A program made the translations under genes and the position numbers. The notes beneath the pieces were generated by a model. That model searched no databases. It was not told where the DNA came from and saw only the letters and a program-made list of their open reading frames with translations. DNA of 13,106 nt from Verrucomicrobiales bacterium (lineage in GTDB: Bacteria > Verrucomicrobiota > Verrucomicrobiia > Limisphaerales > UBA1100), in assembly GCA_003517285.1 (NCBI GenBank), contig DPAW01000245.1:1-13106 (forward strand). Reading direction: 5' to 3'. Shown one piece after another: positions 1 to 7,644 of the stretch (position 1 is its first letter; every line of letters begins with the position of its first letter).

Positions 1-1
1 T

Positions 2-583
2 GGGATGACGGTGTTGTTCTGTGACATGCGAAAATACACGGAAATCACCCAACACATGTCGCCGGAGGAGGCGGTGTTGATGCTCAATGAGCACATGACG
101 GCCATGACGCGTGTGGTGCACGAGCATGATGGGTTGGTGGATAAATTTGTGGGCGACATGATCATGGCGGTTTTTGGAGCAACAGGTAGTGATCCGACTG
201 CGCCGGAGCGGGCTGTGGCTTGTGCGCGGGCGATGATTGCCGAGCGCAAAGTGCTAAACATGATGTCGGGCCGGCAGATCAACGTGGGCGTTGGGGTGGC
301 CACAGGGGAAATGCTGGCCGGATTTATGGGCTCGGAAGACCGCCTGAATTTCACGGTCATTGGGCAGGGCGCCAATTTGGCCAGCCGCCTGTGCACGGTG
401 GCTGGGCCGATGGATATTCTGGTGGATGAAGCCACCTGTGAAGCAGCCCGTGAAGGACGCTCGGCCGAGCCATTGCCGCCCATGGAAATAAAGGGCTTCA
501 GCGACCTGCAGGCGGTCTATCGGCTACGGCCCGAGGCCGTGCCCGAAAACGAACCTTCGGGCCGGCCTAGAACGCCCGCCTAA
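2..583 (+). CDS. Class III adenylate/guanylate cyclase catalytic domain, 5' end missing
   Basis: This is the C-terminal part of a class III nucleotide cyclase, which makes cAMP (or cGMP) from the nucleoside triphosphate. The frame is open from base 2, and the first Met (base 5) lies inside the catalytic domain, so the true start and any sensor or membrane domain lie upstream. Numbering from that Met, the catalytic set is complete: metal-binding Asp7 (FCDMR) and Asp51 (KFVGD), purine-selecting Lys47 and Thr117, and transition-state Asn124 and Arg128 (NLASR). The 44-residue spacing of the two Asp matches bacterial CyaC-type enzymes as I recall them. The Lys/Thr pair favours ATP over GTP. The tail after about residue 165 is Pro/Glu-rich and ends at TAA 581-583. 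It is separated from the next gene by 159 nt with a possible terminator, so it is probably not in the downstream operon. Family call is firm; the partner domain is unknown. Confidence 0.93.
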   Translation, partial: GMTVLFCDMRKYTEITQHMSPEEAVLMLNEHMTAMTRVVHEHDGLVDKFVGDMIMAVFGATGSDPTAPERAVACARAMIAERKVLNMMSGRQINVGVGVATGEMLAGFMGSEDRLNFTVIGQGANLASRLCTVAGPMDILVDEATCEAAREGRSAEPLPPMEIKGFSDLQAVYRLRPEAVPENEPSGRPRTPA

Positions 584-623
584 ACGGCCATTTTCGGCCC
601 ACCTCAAAAACCTCTTGGCAAGC

Positions 624-650
624 AAAAAACGCCCCAAAAAAGCGTTATTT
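624..650 (+). terminator. Possible weak terminator hairpin after the cyclase gene
   Basis: An A-rich left arm ending CGC (624-632) pairs with GCGTTATTT (642-650), 8 of 9 positions, around a 9-nt loop. Only three pairs are G-C, and the run of T (660-667) begins about 10 nt after the stem, so this is not a textbook intrinsic terminator. A smaller GGCC/GGCC stem sits at 586-599. The position, just after the cyclase stop and before an operon of different function, is the main support. Confidence 0.3.
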
Positions 651-672
651 CCCTGTGACTTTTTTTTATAAA
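645..672 (+). promoter_or_regulatory. Possible promoter for the DUF1501 operon
   Basis: The stretch 660-676 is the most AT-rich part of this gap and contains TATAAA (667-672), matching five of six bases of a sigma-70 -10 box. The upstream -35 position (about 645-650, TTATTT) matches poorly. A start near 680 would give a leader of about 60 nt before the first DUF1501 gene. Support is composition, one box and position only. Confidence 0.22.
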
Positions 673-742
673 TATGTTACGACTGAGTGAATGATGTGAA
701 GGGGTATCACGTCGAAAACAACAACCTGAATCGGACCCAATT

Positions 743-2092
743 ATGCTCACGATTACCGGCCAACAATATCGCTTCTGTGACGGGCTTTCCCGCCGTGGAT
801 TTCTCACCGTCGGCGGCCTAGCCATGGGCGGCCTGACGCTTCCCCAACTCCTTCGCGCGGAGGCCCAGCAGGGAACCGGCCGTAGCCACAAAGCCATCAT
901 CAACGTTTTCCTCCCGGGTGGTCCGCCGCACCAGGACATGTGGGATCTCAAGCCTAACGCGCCCAAGGAGGTGCGCGGCGAGTTTGATGAGATTGCGACA
1001 AATGTACCCGGAATTCGTATTGGAGATCAGTTTCCGCTGATGGCGAAGATGATGGACAAGTTTACCATCATCCGTTCGATGATCGGAGCCAACGGCCGCC
1101 ACGATGCATGGCAGTGCCAAACCGGCCGCGGAAATTTTGGCAACCAACCTCCAGGAGGATGGCCGAGCATGGGCGCGGTACTGTCCCGCATGCATGGCGA
1201 GGCGGCCACCGGCGTGCCGCCGTTTGTTGGCTTGGCACCGGACACCAGTCATAAGCCCTGGGGCGACCCGGGCCGCCCCGGTTTCCTTGGACCGGCGCAT
1301 GGGCCGTTCCTGCCGAACAAAGCCGGTGGCGTAAGAGAGGACATGACGCTGAACGGCATCAACCTCGACCGCCTCGATGGCCGACGCTCGTTGCTGACGC
1401 AGTTCGATCAACTACGCCGGGATGTCGATACCAAACGACAGATGGAGGGCTTGGATGCCTTCAACCAGCAGGCCTTGGCCATGCTGACCTCGGCACGGTT
1501 TGCGGAAGCGCTGAACCTCGATAAGGAAGATCCCAAGTTGCGCGACCGTTACGGGCGCGGCAGCAACAAAAAGCAGGCCGACGGCTCGCATAAGTTACTT
1601 GATGATTTTCTGCTGGCCCGCCGTTTGGTGGAGGCTGGGGCGCGTTGTGTGACGCTGGCGTTCTCCCGCTGGGATTGGCACGGCGGCAACTTCACACGCG
1701 GACGTCAAGATATGCCGATGCTCGATCAGGGCCTCACGGCGCTCGTGGAGGATTTGCATCAACGCGGTCTCGATCGTGACGTGAGCGTGGTGGTCTGGGG
1801 TGAGTTCGGTCGTACGCCGGTGATCAACAGCAAGGCCGGTCGAGACCATTGGCCCCGCGTCAGCTGCGCGGCCCTCGCCTGTGGCGGCATGACGCACGGT
1901 CAGGTGATCGGCGCCACGGACAAAAAGGCCGGCGAGGCCGTGGATCGACCTGTGAAATTTGCCGATGTGTTTGCCACGTTGTACACGGCCATGGGCATCA
2001 ACATCCAAACGGCCACCGTACCTGACCTGTCTGGTCGTCCGCGGTACCTGGTGGATCACGGGTCCAGGGCGTTGCCAGAATTGATCAGTTAA
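743..2092 (+). CDS. DUF1501 family protein, Tat-exported (copy 1)
   Basis: A 449-residue DUF1501 protein, full length for the family. The N-terminus carries a twin-arginine motif, SRRGFL at 16-21, then a hydrophobic Gly/Leu stretch to about residue 37, predicting export in folded form. Family signatures follow: GGPPHQD at 59-65, WDWH at 310-313, WGEFGRTP at 352-359 and GRDHWP at 366-371. I recall DUF1501 being placed near the alkaline phosphatase/sulfatase superfamily; conserved His63, Asp65, Asp311, His313, Glu354, Asp368 and His369 could form a metal site, but that is inference and no reaction is established here. ATG 743 is the first start after an in-frame stop at 692-694. No clear Shine-Dalgarno sequence precedes it. 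It heads a run of three paralogues and resembles copy 3 more than copy 2, sharing a GLAP...PGFLG...HGPF segment at about 163-189. Confidence 0.93.
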   Translation: MLTITGQQYRFCDGLSRRGFLTVGGLAMGGLTLPQLLRAEAQQGTGRSHKAIINVFLPGGPPHQDMWDLKPNAPKEVRGEFDEIATNVPGIRIGDQFPLMAKMMDKFTIIRSMIGANGRHDAWQCQTGRGNFGNQPPGGWPSMGAVLSRMHGEAATGVPPFVGLAPDTSHKPWGDPGRPGFLGPAHGPFLPNKAGGVREDMTLNGINLDRLDGRRSLLTQFDQLRRDVDTKRQMEGLDAFNQQALAMLTSARFAEALNLDKEDPKLRDRYGRGSNKKQADGSHKLLDDFLLARRLVEAGARCVTLAFSRWDWHGGNFTRGRQDMPMLDQGLTALVEDLHQRGLDRDVSVVVWGEFGRTPVINSKAGRDHWPRVSCAALACGGMTHGQVIGATDKKAGEAVDRPVKFADVFATLYTAMGINIQTATVPDLSGRPRYLVDHGSRALPELIS

Positions 2093-2144
2093 TTTGTGAA
2101 CTCATGAAACAATAAACCGAACCGCAAACCAGAGAGAACTCATC

Positions 2145-3446
2145 ATGCTGAAAATATTCGGAACTCAGAACGACCGCGATTGCGACGGCTTCACGCGACG
2201 AAATTTTCTGCAGATCGGATCGCTCGCCATGGGCGGCTTGGCCCTGCCGCAGCTGCTACAGGCCGAGGCCAAAGCCGGCGCGGCCGCCCAACGCCAGAAG
2301 AGCGTGATCATGATCTTCTTGGCCGGCGGTCCGAGTCATATGGACATGTGGGATATTAAGGAGGACGCGCCGCTGGAATATCGCGGCGAGTTCAACGCCA
2401 TTCCCACCAGTGTTCCCGGGGTGCGTATTTGTGAATATTTTCCCAAGCTGGCGAAGATGTGGGACAAATGTGCGGCCATCCGATCGACCATCGGGCAGGT
2501 CAACGATCACAACTCGTTCCATTGCATGACTGGCCACCAGCGCCGCGGTCCACAGCCTAGCGGCGGCTGGCCAAGCATTAGTTCGGTGGTGGCCAAGATG
2601 GAAGGCGAAGGCCTCCACGGCACGCCGCCCAACATTTCGTTGAGCAAGCGCGACTCTGGACCGGGTTTTCTCGGCACCCCGTACAAGGCCTTTTCGCCGA
2701 GCGGTAAGGGCAAACAGGACCTTACCCTCAACGGCGTTACCACCGACCGACTGGGCAATCGCCGTCAACTGCTCGATAGCTTCGATCAATTCCGGCGCGA
2801 CGTGGATAATCGCAAGCAGATGGTTGGTCTCGATAAATTTAACGAACAGGCCTTCGGCGTCATCACCAGCAACCGCCTGCTCGATGCCTTGGATCTCAAG
2901 AAGGAAGACCCGCGGCGGTTGGCCAAATATGAGGTGCCCACCGGGTATCGCGACGTGAAGAGCTTCTGCACCGCCCGTCGTATTGTGGAGGCAGGCGCCC
3001 GATTCGTGACCCTGAGTTGGGGCAGCTGGGATACGCACAGAGATAACTTTATTACCCTGCGCAAGCAACTGCCCGCACTGGACATCGGTTTGAGCGCCTT
3101 GATCAGTGATCTGGCTGAGACCGGGCGTCTGGAGGATACCAGCATCGTGGTGTGGGGCGAGTTTGGCCGCACCCCGCGTGTGAACCGTAACCCGGGCCGC
3201 GACCACTGGCCGCGCGTGATGGGCACCTTCCTCGCCGGCGGCGGTATGAATACCGGCCAGATTATTGGCCAAACCGACCGCACCGGCGGCGAAGCCTCTG
3301 AGCGGCCGATCCATATCCAAGAAGTGCTTGCCACCCTGTACCACAATGTCGGCATCGACGTGGCGAAGGCGCAATTGAGCGATTTGAACGGACGACCACA
3401 GTATCTCACTGATGCTGGGCGCGGGCCGATTAAGGAACTGATATAA
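2145..3446 (+). CDS. DUF1501 family protein, Tat-exported (copy 2)
   Basis: A 433-residue DUF1501 paralogue starting 52 nt after copy 1. A purine-rich AGAGAGA (2131-2137) sits 7 nt before ATG 2145 as a plausible ribosome binding site. The twin-arginine motif is TRRNFL (17-22), followed by a hydrophobic stretch ending near the Ala-rich residues 40-48. Family motifs are intact: GGPSHMD (61-67), WDTH (295-298), WGEFGRTP (337-344) and GRDHWP (351-356), with the closing NGRPQYL and a KELI end. It is the most diverged of the three: its central region (about 160-185) lacks the Gly/Pro/His-rich segment present in copies 1 and 3, and the segment before WDTH is also shorter. This suggests an older split and a distinct role or partner. 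The candidate metal-site residues (His65, Asp67, Asp296, His298, Glu339, Asp353, His354) are all kept, so it is unlikely to be an inactive copy. Confidence 0.93.
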   Translation: MLKIFGTQNDRDCDGFTRRNFLQIGSLAMGGLALPQLLQAEAKAGAAAQRQKSVIMIFLAGGPSHMDMWDIKEDAPLEYRGEFNAIPTSVPGVRICEYFPKLAKMWDKCAAIRSTIGQVNDHNSFHCMTGHQRRGPQPSGGWPSISSVVAKMEGEGLHGTPPNISLSKRDSGPGFLGTPYKAFSPSGKGKQDLTLNGVTTDRLGNRRQLLDSFDQFRRDVDNRKQMVGLDKFNEQAFGVITSNRLLDALDLKKEDPRRLAKYEVPTGYRDVKSFCTARRIVEAGARFVTLSWGSWDTHRDNFITLRKQLPALDIGLSALISDLAETGRLEDTSIVVWGEFGRTPRVNRNPGRDHWPRVMGTFLAGGGMNTGQIIGQTDRTGGEASERPIHIQEVLATLYHNVGIDVAKAQLSDLNGRPQYLTDAGRGPIKELI

Positions 3447-3522
3447 CCGGGTTACAACTCAGGACAACAGGCGCAGTCGACGGGTAAATAGCCCGCCGGC
3501 CTCCGCCGCAAAAAAAGAGAAC

Positions 3523-4881
3523 ATGTTTCAAATAGGTGGACAACGACACGCTGCCCAGTGTGATGGCTGGAGCCGGCGGGATTTCCTGAGCGTGGGGGCG
3601 CTCGGCAGTCTGACCCTGCCGCAGCTGCTCGCCGCCGAGCAGGCCTCGGGCTTGGGGGGTAATCACAAGGCCGTGATCATGATCTACATGGCCGGTGCGC
3701 CGCCGCATCAGGATCTCATTGATCTCAAGCCCAACGCGCCCAAGGAATATCGGGGCGTCCTGAACCCCATTTCTACCAACGTGCCCGGCATCCAAATCAG
3801 CGAGCTGCTGCCGAACATGGCGCGCATCATGGATAAATGGACCGGTATCCGTTCGATTGTCGGCGCGCCGAACGGCTCGCACGATTCGTTCATGTGTTAC
3901 AGCGGCCGTAAGGGATCCACCTTTAACACCAACGGCCAAGCGCCCGGCGGATGGCCGAGTATCGGCGCGACGATTTCCAAACTGCAAGGCACCGCCAAGG
4001 CCGGCATCCCGCCGTTCATTGGCTTGGCCCCGAAGGCAGGGCATCCGCCTTATGGCGCCAGCGGCAAGCCGGGCTTCCTTGGCGCAGGCCATGGCCCGTT
4101 CAAGCCCACGCACCACAGCAAGGATGACCTTACCCTCAACGACGTGTCCCAAAACCGTTTCGGCACGCGGCGTTCGTTGTTGGCCGGGTTTGACCAGTTT
4201 CGGCGCGATGTCGATTACAGCGGCCAACTGGCCGGTATGGATGCCTTTACCCAGCAGGCCTTGGGCGTACTCACCAGCAGCAAGATGGCGAATGCCATGG
4301 ATCTCGAGAAAGAAAATCCCACGGTGCGCGAACGATACGGCAAGGGCGATTCCAAGAACTTTGGCGATGGCGCGCCGCGCAACAACACACACTTTCTACT
4401 AGCCCGCCGACTGGTGGAGGCCGGGGCGCGTTGTGTGACCTTGAACTTCGGTCGCTGGGATTTTCACAGCAAGATTTACGATGAGAAAAGCGGTGTGAAC
4501 GGGCATGCGCCTATTTTCGACCAAGGCTTATCCGCCTTGATTGAGGATCTGCATGACCGCGGCCTGAGCGATGACGTGGCCGTGATCGCCTGGGGCGAGT
4601 TCGGCCGCACGCCGAAGATCAACGGTAACGCCGGTCGCGATCACTGGCCCAACGTCAGCTGCGCCTTTATGGCCGGCGGCCGGATGAATCATGGCCAGAT
4701 GATCGGCGCCAGCGACAAGCACGCCGCTGAGCCGGCCGATCGGCCGGTGCACATGGGCGAGGTGCACGCAACGCTGTACCAGCACATGGGGCTGGATCCG
4801 AATACGACCACGATCTCCGATTTGACCGGGCGCCCGCAGTATTTGGTGGATGGCTGGAAGCCGTTGCCGGAATTGATTTAA
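3523..4881 (+). CDS. DUF1501 family protein, Tat-exported (copy 3)
   Basis: A 452-residue DUF1501 paralogue, third in the array, starting 76 nt after copy 2. The twin-arginine motif is SRRDFL (17-22), with a hydrophobic stretch to about residue 37. Signatures: GAPPHQD (58-64), WDFH (312-315), WGEFGRTP (357-364) and GRDHWP (371-376). The usual GGP tripeptide is GAP here, and the WD that ends this motif in the other copies is ID; the possible metal ligands His62, Asp64, Asp313, His315, Glu359, Asp373 and His374 remain. It shares with copy 1 the central GLAP...GKPGFLG...HGPF segment and the RCVTL stretch before WDFH. A purine run (AAGAGA, 3515-3520) lies only 2 nt before the ATG, close for a Shine-Dalgarno site. 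The N-terminal CDGW before the two Arg and the LPELI C-terminus match the family pattern. The next gene begins 46 nt later and is probably cotranscribed. Confidence 0.93.
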   Translation: MFQIGGQRHAAQCDGWSRRDFLSVGALGSLTLPQLLAAEQASGLGGNHKAVIMIYMAGAPPHQDLIDLKPNAPKEYRGVLNPISTNVPGIQISELLPNMARIMDKWTGIRSIVGAPNGSHDSFMCYSGRKGSTFNTNGQAPGGWPSIGATISKLQGTAKAGIPPFIGLAPKAGHPPYGASGKPGFLGAGHGPFKPTHHSKDDLTLNDVSQNRFGTRRSLLAGFDQFRRDVDYSGQLAGMDAFTQQALGVLTSSKMANAMDLEKENPTVRERYGKGDSKNFGDGAPRNNTHFLLARRLVEAGARCVTLNFGRWDFHSKIYDEKSGVNGHAPIFDQGLSALIEDLHDRGLSDDVAVIAWGEFGRTPKINGNAGRDHWPNVSCAFMAGGRMNHGQMIGASDKHAAEPADRPVHMGEVHATLYQHMGLDPNTTTISDLTGRPQYLVDGWKPLPELI

Positions 4882-4927
4882 CAGAATTAACAACGATTTA
4901 ATAAACCCAAACCAACCAGAAAAGATC

Positions 4928-7402
4928 ATGAAAAAGTGGATCCTGACAATGACCGTGATGGCCGGCGTTAGTTTCGCCGTGGCCAAGCCCAGTGCGCTGG
5001 AGCTGAAGGCCCAGACCGGTGAAGGCGCCAAGGCGTTCAATCTCAAAGGCAAACACGCCCGTCAACAACTGGTGGCGACCGCCAAGGACACCGGCAAGGA
5101 CGTGGATGTGACGCGCACTGCCAAGTACGCCGTCACCCCGGCCAATGTGGTGGCGGTGACGCCAACTGGCTTGGTGACGCCGCTGGGCGATGGGGAGGCG
5201 ACCATTACCGCCACCATCGATGGCGTGAAGAGCGAAGTGAAGGTTACCGTGACCGAATACGGCGTAGTGCAACCGATCAATTTCGCCAACGAAATCGTAC
5301 CGATCTTCACCAAGGCCGGTTGTAACGGCGGCGGTTGCCACGGCAAAAGCGGCGGCCAGAATGGGTTCCGCCTCTCGCTGCTCGGCTTTGAGCCGGACGA
5401 AGATTACGAGTACCTCGTGAAAGAGGGCCGCGGCCGGCGCCTGAGCCCGGCGTCCCCCGCCAACAGCCTGTTGCTCCTCAAGGGCGCGGCCATTTTGCCG
5501 CACGGCGGTGGCGCGCGGTTTGATCCGAACAGCTACGACTTCGCCCTGATCACCCGCTGGGTGGCCATGGGCATGCCGCGCGGCGAAGAGACCGACCCCA
5601 CCGTGGTCGGCGTAGAGGTGTATCCCAAGAACCGCCTGGTGAGCGCTAATGCCGAACAGCAAATCAGCGTGACCGCTATCTATAGCGATGGCCATACCGA
5701 GGACGCCACCCACATCGCCACCTACGAGGCGAACGACAAAGAGATTGCAGAGGTGGACGACACGGGACACGTGAAGTTCTTTGAGCAACCGGGCGATGTG
5801 TCCGTGATGGTGCGTTATCTGGGCCAGGTGGGTGTGTATCAGGCCAGCGTGCCTCTGGGTGCGCCAGTGAATGCGACGCCGCAGCCACGCAACTTCATTG
5901 ATGAACTGGTGTTCGCTAAGCTCAAGCGCGTGGGTATGCCGCCCTCGGCCGTGTGCGATGACGCCACGTTTATTCGCCGAGTGAGCATTGATATCGCCGG
6001 CCGCCTGCCAACCGATACCGAGGCCAAGACGTTCCTCGAGAGCACGGACCCGGCCAAGCGCGATAAGTTGATCGATGCCCTGCTAGCCAGCACGGATTAC
6101 GCGGATTATTTTGCCAACAAATGGGGCGCACTCCTGCGCAACAAGCGAAGCAGCACCACCGCCATGCGAGGTAACTACGCCTTCCACGGCTGGATCCGCG
6201 ATAGCCTGCACAAGAACGTACGTTACGATGAGTTCGCCCGCTCCGTGCTCGCCGCCTCCGGTGACATGGGCCAAAACCCCGCCGCCACATGGTATCGCGA
6301 GGTGAAGACCATGCAGACGCAGATGGAGGATACCGCGCAGTTGTTCCTCGGCACCCGCATGCAATGCGCCCAGTGCCACCATCATCCTTTTGAGAAATGG
6401 AGCCAGAAGGATTATTACAGCTTCAGCGCCTTCTTCTCGACGGTCGGTCGCAAGCCGGGCCATAATCCGGGCGAGGAAGTGATCTACCACACGCGCAAGG
6501 TGGCGCAGACTGCCAACAAGAAGGATGGCGGAACGGTCAAGGCTGCCGGCCTCGGCGACACGCCGCTGGACCTGACGGCCGATGACGATCCCCGCCACGC
6601 GCTGGTGGACTGGCTCTCGCAGCCGTCTAATAAGTTCTTTGCGCACACACTAGTGAATCGCTACTGGAAACACTTCTTCAGTCGCGGCTTGGTGGAGCCG
6701 GAAGATGATATGCGTGAGACCAACCCAGCGGTGAATCCCGAGTTGCTTGAAGGCTTGGCGCAACACTTCATTCGGAACGGATTCGACATGAAGGATCTGA
6801 TCCGCACGATTTGCCAGTCGCAGTCTTATCAACTCAGCTCGATCCCGAATGAGTTTAATGCGAAAGATAAGACGTACTTTAGTCGCTACTATCCTAAGCG
6901 CCTGAACGCCGAGGTGTTGTATGACGCCATTAACCAGATGACCGATTCGCAGGCGAACTTCAAGGGACTGCCCGTGGGCACGCGGGCAGTGCAGCTGCCG
7001 GACAATAGCTTTAATAGCCAGTCCTACTTCCTGACGGTGTTTGGCCGGCCGGACAGCTCGAGCTCCTGCGAATGCGAGCGCTCCAGTGACGCTAGTTTGG
7101 CGCAGAGCCTGCATCTGCTGAATTCCAAGGATATCCAAAGCAAGCTCTCAAGTGGCAGTGGCCGCGCCGCCAAGCTGGGCAACACCAACGACAAGCGCGA
7201 GGCGGAAGAGAAAATCCGCGAGCTGTTCCTGCTAGCCTTCTCTCGCGAGCCGAGCGGCAGTGAGGTGTTGCTCGCCCGCCAGCATCTCGAGCGCGAAATT
7301 GAAGACGACAAAGGCGCGAAGAAGGCCGTGCCGCAGAAGGAATCCTACGAGGACATCATCTGGGCGTTGTTCAATACGAAGGAATTCCTCTTTAACCACT
7401 AA
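4928..7402 (+). CDS. Exported Big2/cytochrome-like/DUF1549-DUF1553 protein
   Basis: An 824-residue Sec-exported protein of a type widespread in Planctomycetes and Verrucomicrobia. Domains in order: signal peptide (1-19, cleavage near AVA-K); a bacterial Ig-like (Big2) domain at about 25-110; a cytochrome-like segment at about 117-220 with CNGGGCH (132-138, a CX4CH form) and a possible distal Met in GMPRG (215-219); a second Big2-like domain at about 228-310; DUF1549 (PSCyt2) from about 321, containing a canonical CAQCH haem motif (480-484); and DUF1553 (PSD1) from about 555 to the end, with VNRYW, FGRPD and CECERSSD signatures. Two covalent haems are therefore possible, implying electron transfer outside the cytoplasm; the reaction is unknown. 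PVC genomes often pair this family with DUF1501 genes, as here. AGAAAAG, 3 nt before the ATG, is a weak ribosome binding site. The gene ends at TAA 7400-7402 and a 242-nt gap follows. Confidence 0.93.
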   Translation: MKKWILTMTVMAGVSFAVAKPSALELKAQTGEGAKAFNLKGKHARQQLVATAKDTGKDVDVTRTAKYAVTPANVVAVTPTGLVTPLGDGEATITATIDGVKSEVKVTVTEYGVVQPINFANEIVPIFTKAGCNGGGCHGKSGGQNGFRLSLLGFEPDEDYEYLVKEGRGRRLSPASPANSLLLLKGAAILPHGGGARFDPNSYDFALITRWVAMGMPRGEETDPTVVGVEVYPKNRLVSANAEQQISVTAIYSDGHTEDATHIATYEANDKEIAEVDDTGHVKFFEQPGDVSVMVRYLGQVGVYQASVPLGAPVNATPQPRNFIDELVFAKLKRVGMPPSAVCDDATFIRRVSIDIAGRLPTDTEAKTFLESTDPAKRDKLIDALLASTDYADYFANKWGALLRNKRSSTTAMRGNYAFHGWIRDSLHKNVRYDEFARSVLAASGDMGQNPAATWYREVKTMQTQMEDTAQLFLGTRMQCAQCHHHPFEKWSQKDYYSFSAFFSTVGRKPGHNPGEEVIYHTRKVAQTANKKDGGTVKAAGLGDTPLDLTADDDPRHALVDWLSQPSNKFFAHTLVNRYWKHFFSRGLVEPEDDMRETNPAVNPELLEGLAQHFIRNGFDMKDLIRTICQSQSYQLSSIPNEFNAKDKTYFSRYYPKRLNAEVLYDAINQMTDSQANFKGLPVGTRAVQLPDNSFNSQSYFLTVFGRPDSSSSCECERSSDASLAQSLHLLNSKDIQSKLSSGSGRAAKLGNTNDKREAEEKIRELFLLAFSREPSGSEVLLARQHLEREIEDDKGAKKAVPQKESYEDIIWALFNTKEFLFNH

Positions 7403-7468
7403 TTAAAGAGGGCCCCGCAGTGGATGATTCACCGCAACATGGCGCGGCCCGCTACGGCTATCCGGAGT

Positions 7469-7490
7469 TCCAGCGCAACCTCGCGCTGGA
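7469..7490 (+). terminator. Perfect 8-bp GC-rich hairpin between the two operons
   Basis: TCCAGCGC (7469-7476) and GCGCTGGA (7483-7490) form a perfect 8-bp stem with a 6-nt loop. The nearest T-run (TTTT, 7500-7503) is 9 nt past the stem, so this departs from a standard intrinsic terminator. It could instead be an mRNA 3'-end stabiliser, a Rho-assisted end or part of a small RNA. Its location 67 nt after the DUF1553 stop and upstream of a promoter-like sequence fits a boundary between transcription units. Confidence 0.4.
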
Positions 7491-7573
7491 CTGCAGTGGT
7501 TTTGTGAAGACTTGGGTCTTGGGCGGCTTGTCACTATCCGTCCACAATCCGTGCTTTCGATTGAAGAAATATT

Positions 7574-7603
7574 TTGATCAACCCATACTTTTAAGCATCT
7601 AAT
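7574..7603 (+). promoter_or_regulatory. Candidate sigma-70-type promoter for the PPC/cytochrome-WD40 unit
   Basis: TTGATC (7574-7579) and TCTAAT (7598-7603) match four and five of six consensus bases of the -35 and -10 boxes, separated by 18 nt. They lie in an AT-rich stretch (about 7555-7610) that contrasts with the GC-rich sequence on both sides. A start near 7610 would give a leader of about 35 nt before ATG 7645. A second, overlapping option is TTGAAG (7561-7566) with CATACT (7584-7589), spacing 17. Consensus strength in this organism is unknown. Confidence 0.35.
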
Positions 7604-7644
7604 TATCTGACCAGTCATCCAGAACTGAATAACGAACAGACCGA

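Noticed and set aside
604..966. Minus-strand open frame (120 codons) crossing the gap before DUF1501 copy 1
   Set aside because: It overlaps the start of a firm gene and low-complexity A/T runs; no motif or plausible start signal.
2256..3374. Long open frame on the minus strand (372 codons) opposite DUF1501 copy 2
   Set aside because: It lies fully inside a firm DUF1501 gene. Its sequence is low in recognisable motifs and is what GC-rich codon bias produces on the opposite strand.
3478..3498. Small CGGG/CCCG inverted repeat between DUF1501 copies 2 and 3
   Set aside because: Only four base pairs with no T-run after it, and the genes look cotranscribed; too weak to call a terminator.
3430..4392. 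Minus-strand open frame (320 codons) opposite DUF1501 copy 3
   Set aside because: Antisense shadow of a gene with clear family motifs. No signal peptide, domain or ribosome site of its own.
7420..7602. 60-codon + strand open frame in the gap between the operons
   Set aside because: No ribosome binding site and no recognisable motif. It runs through the hairpin and both promoter-like boxes, so chance is the better explanation.
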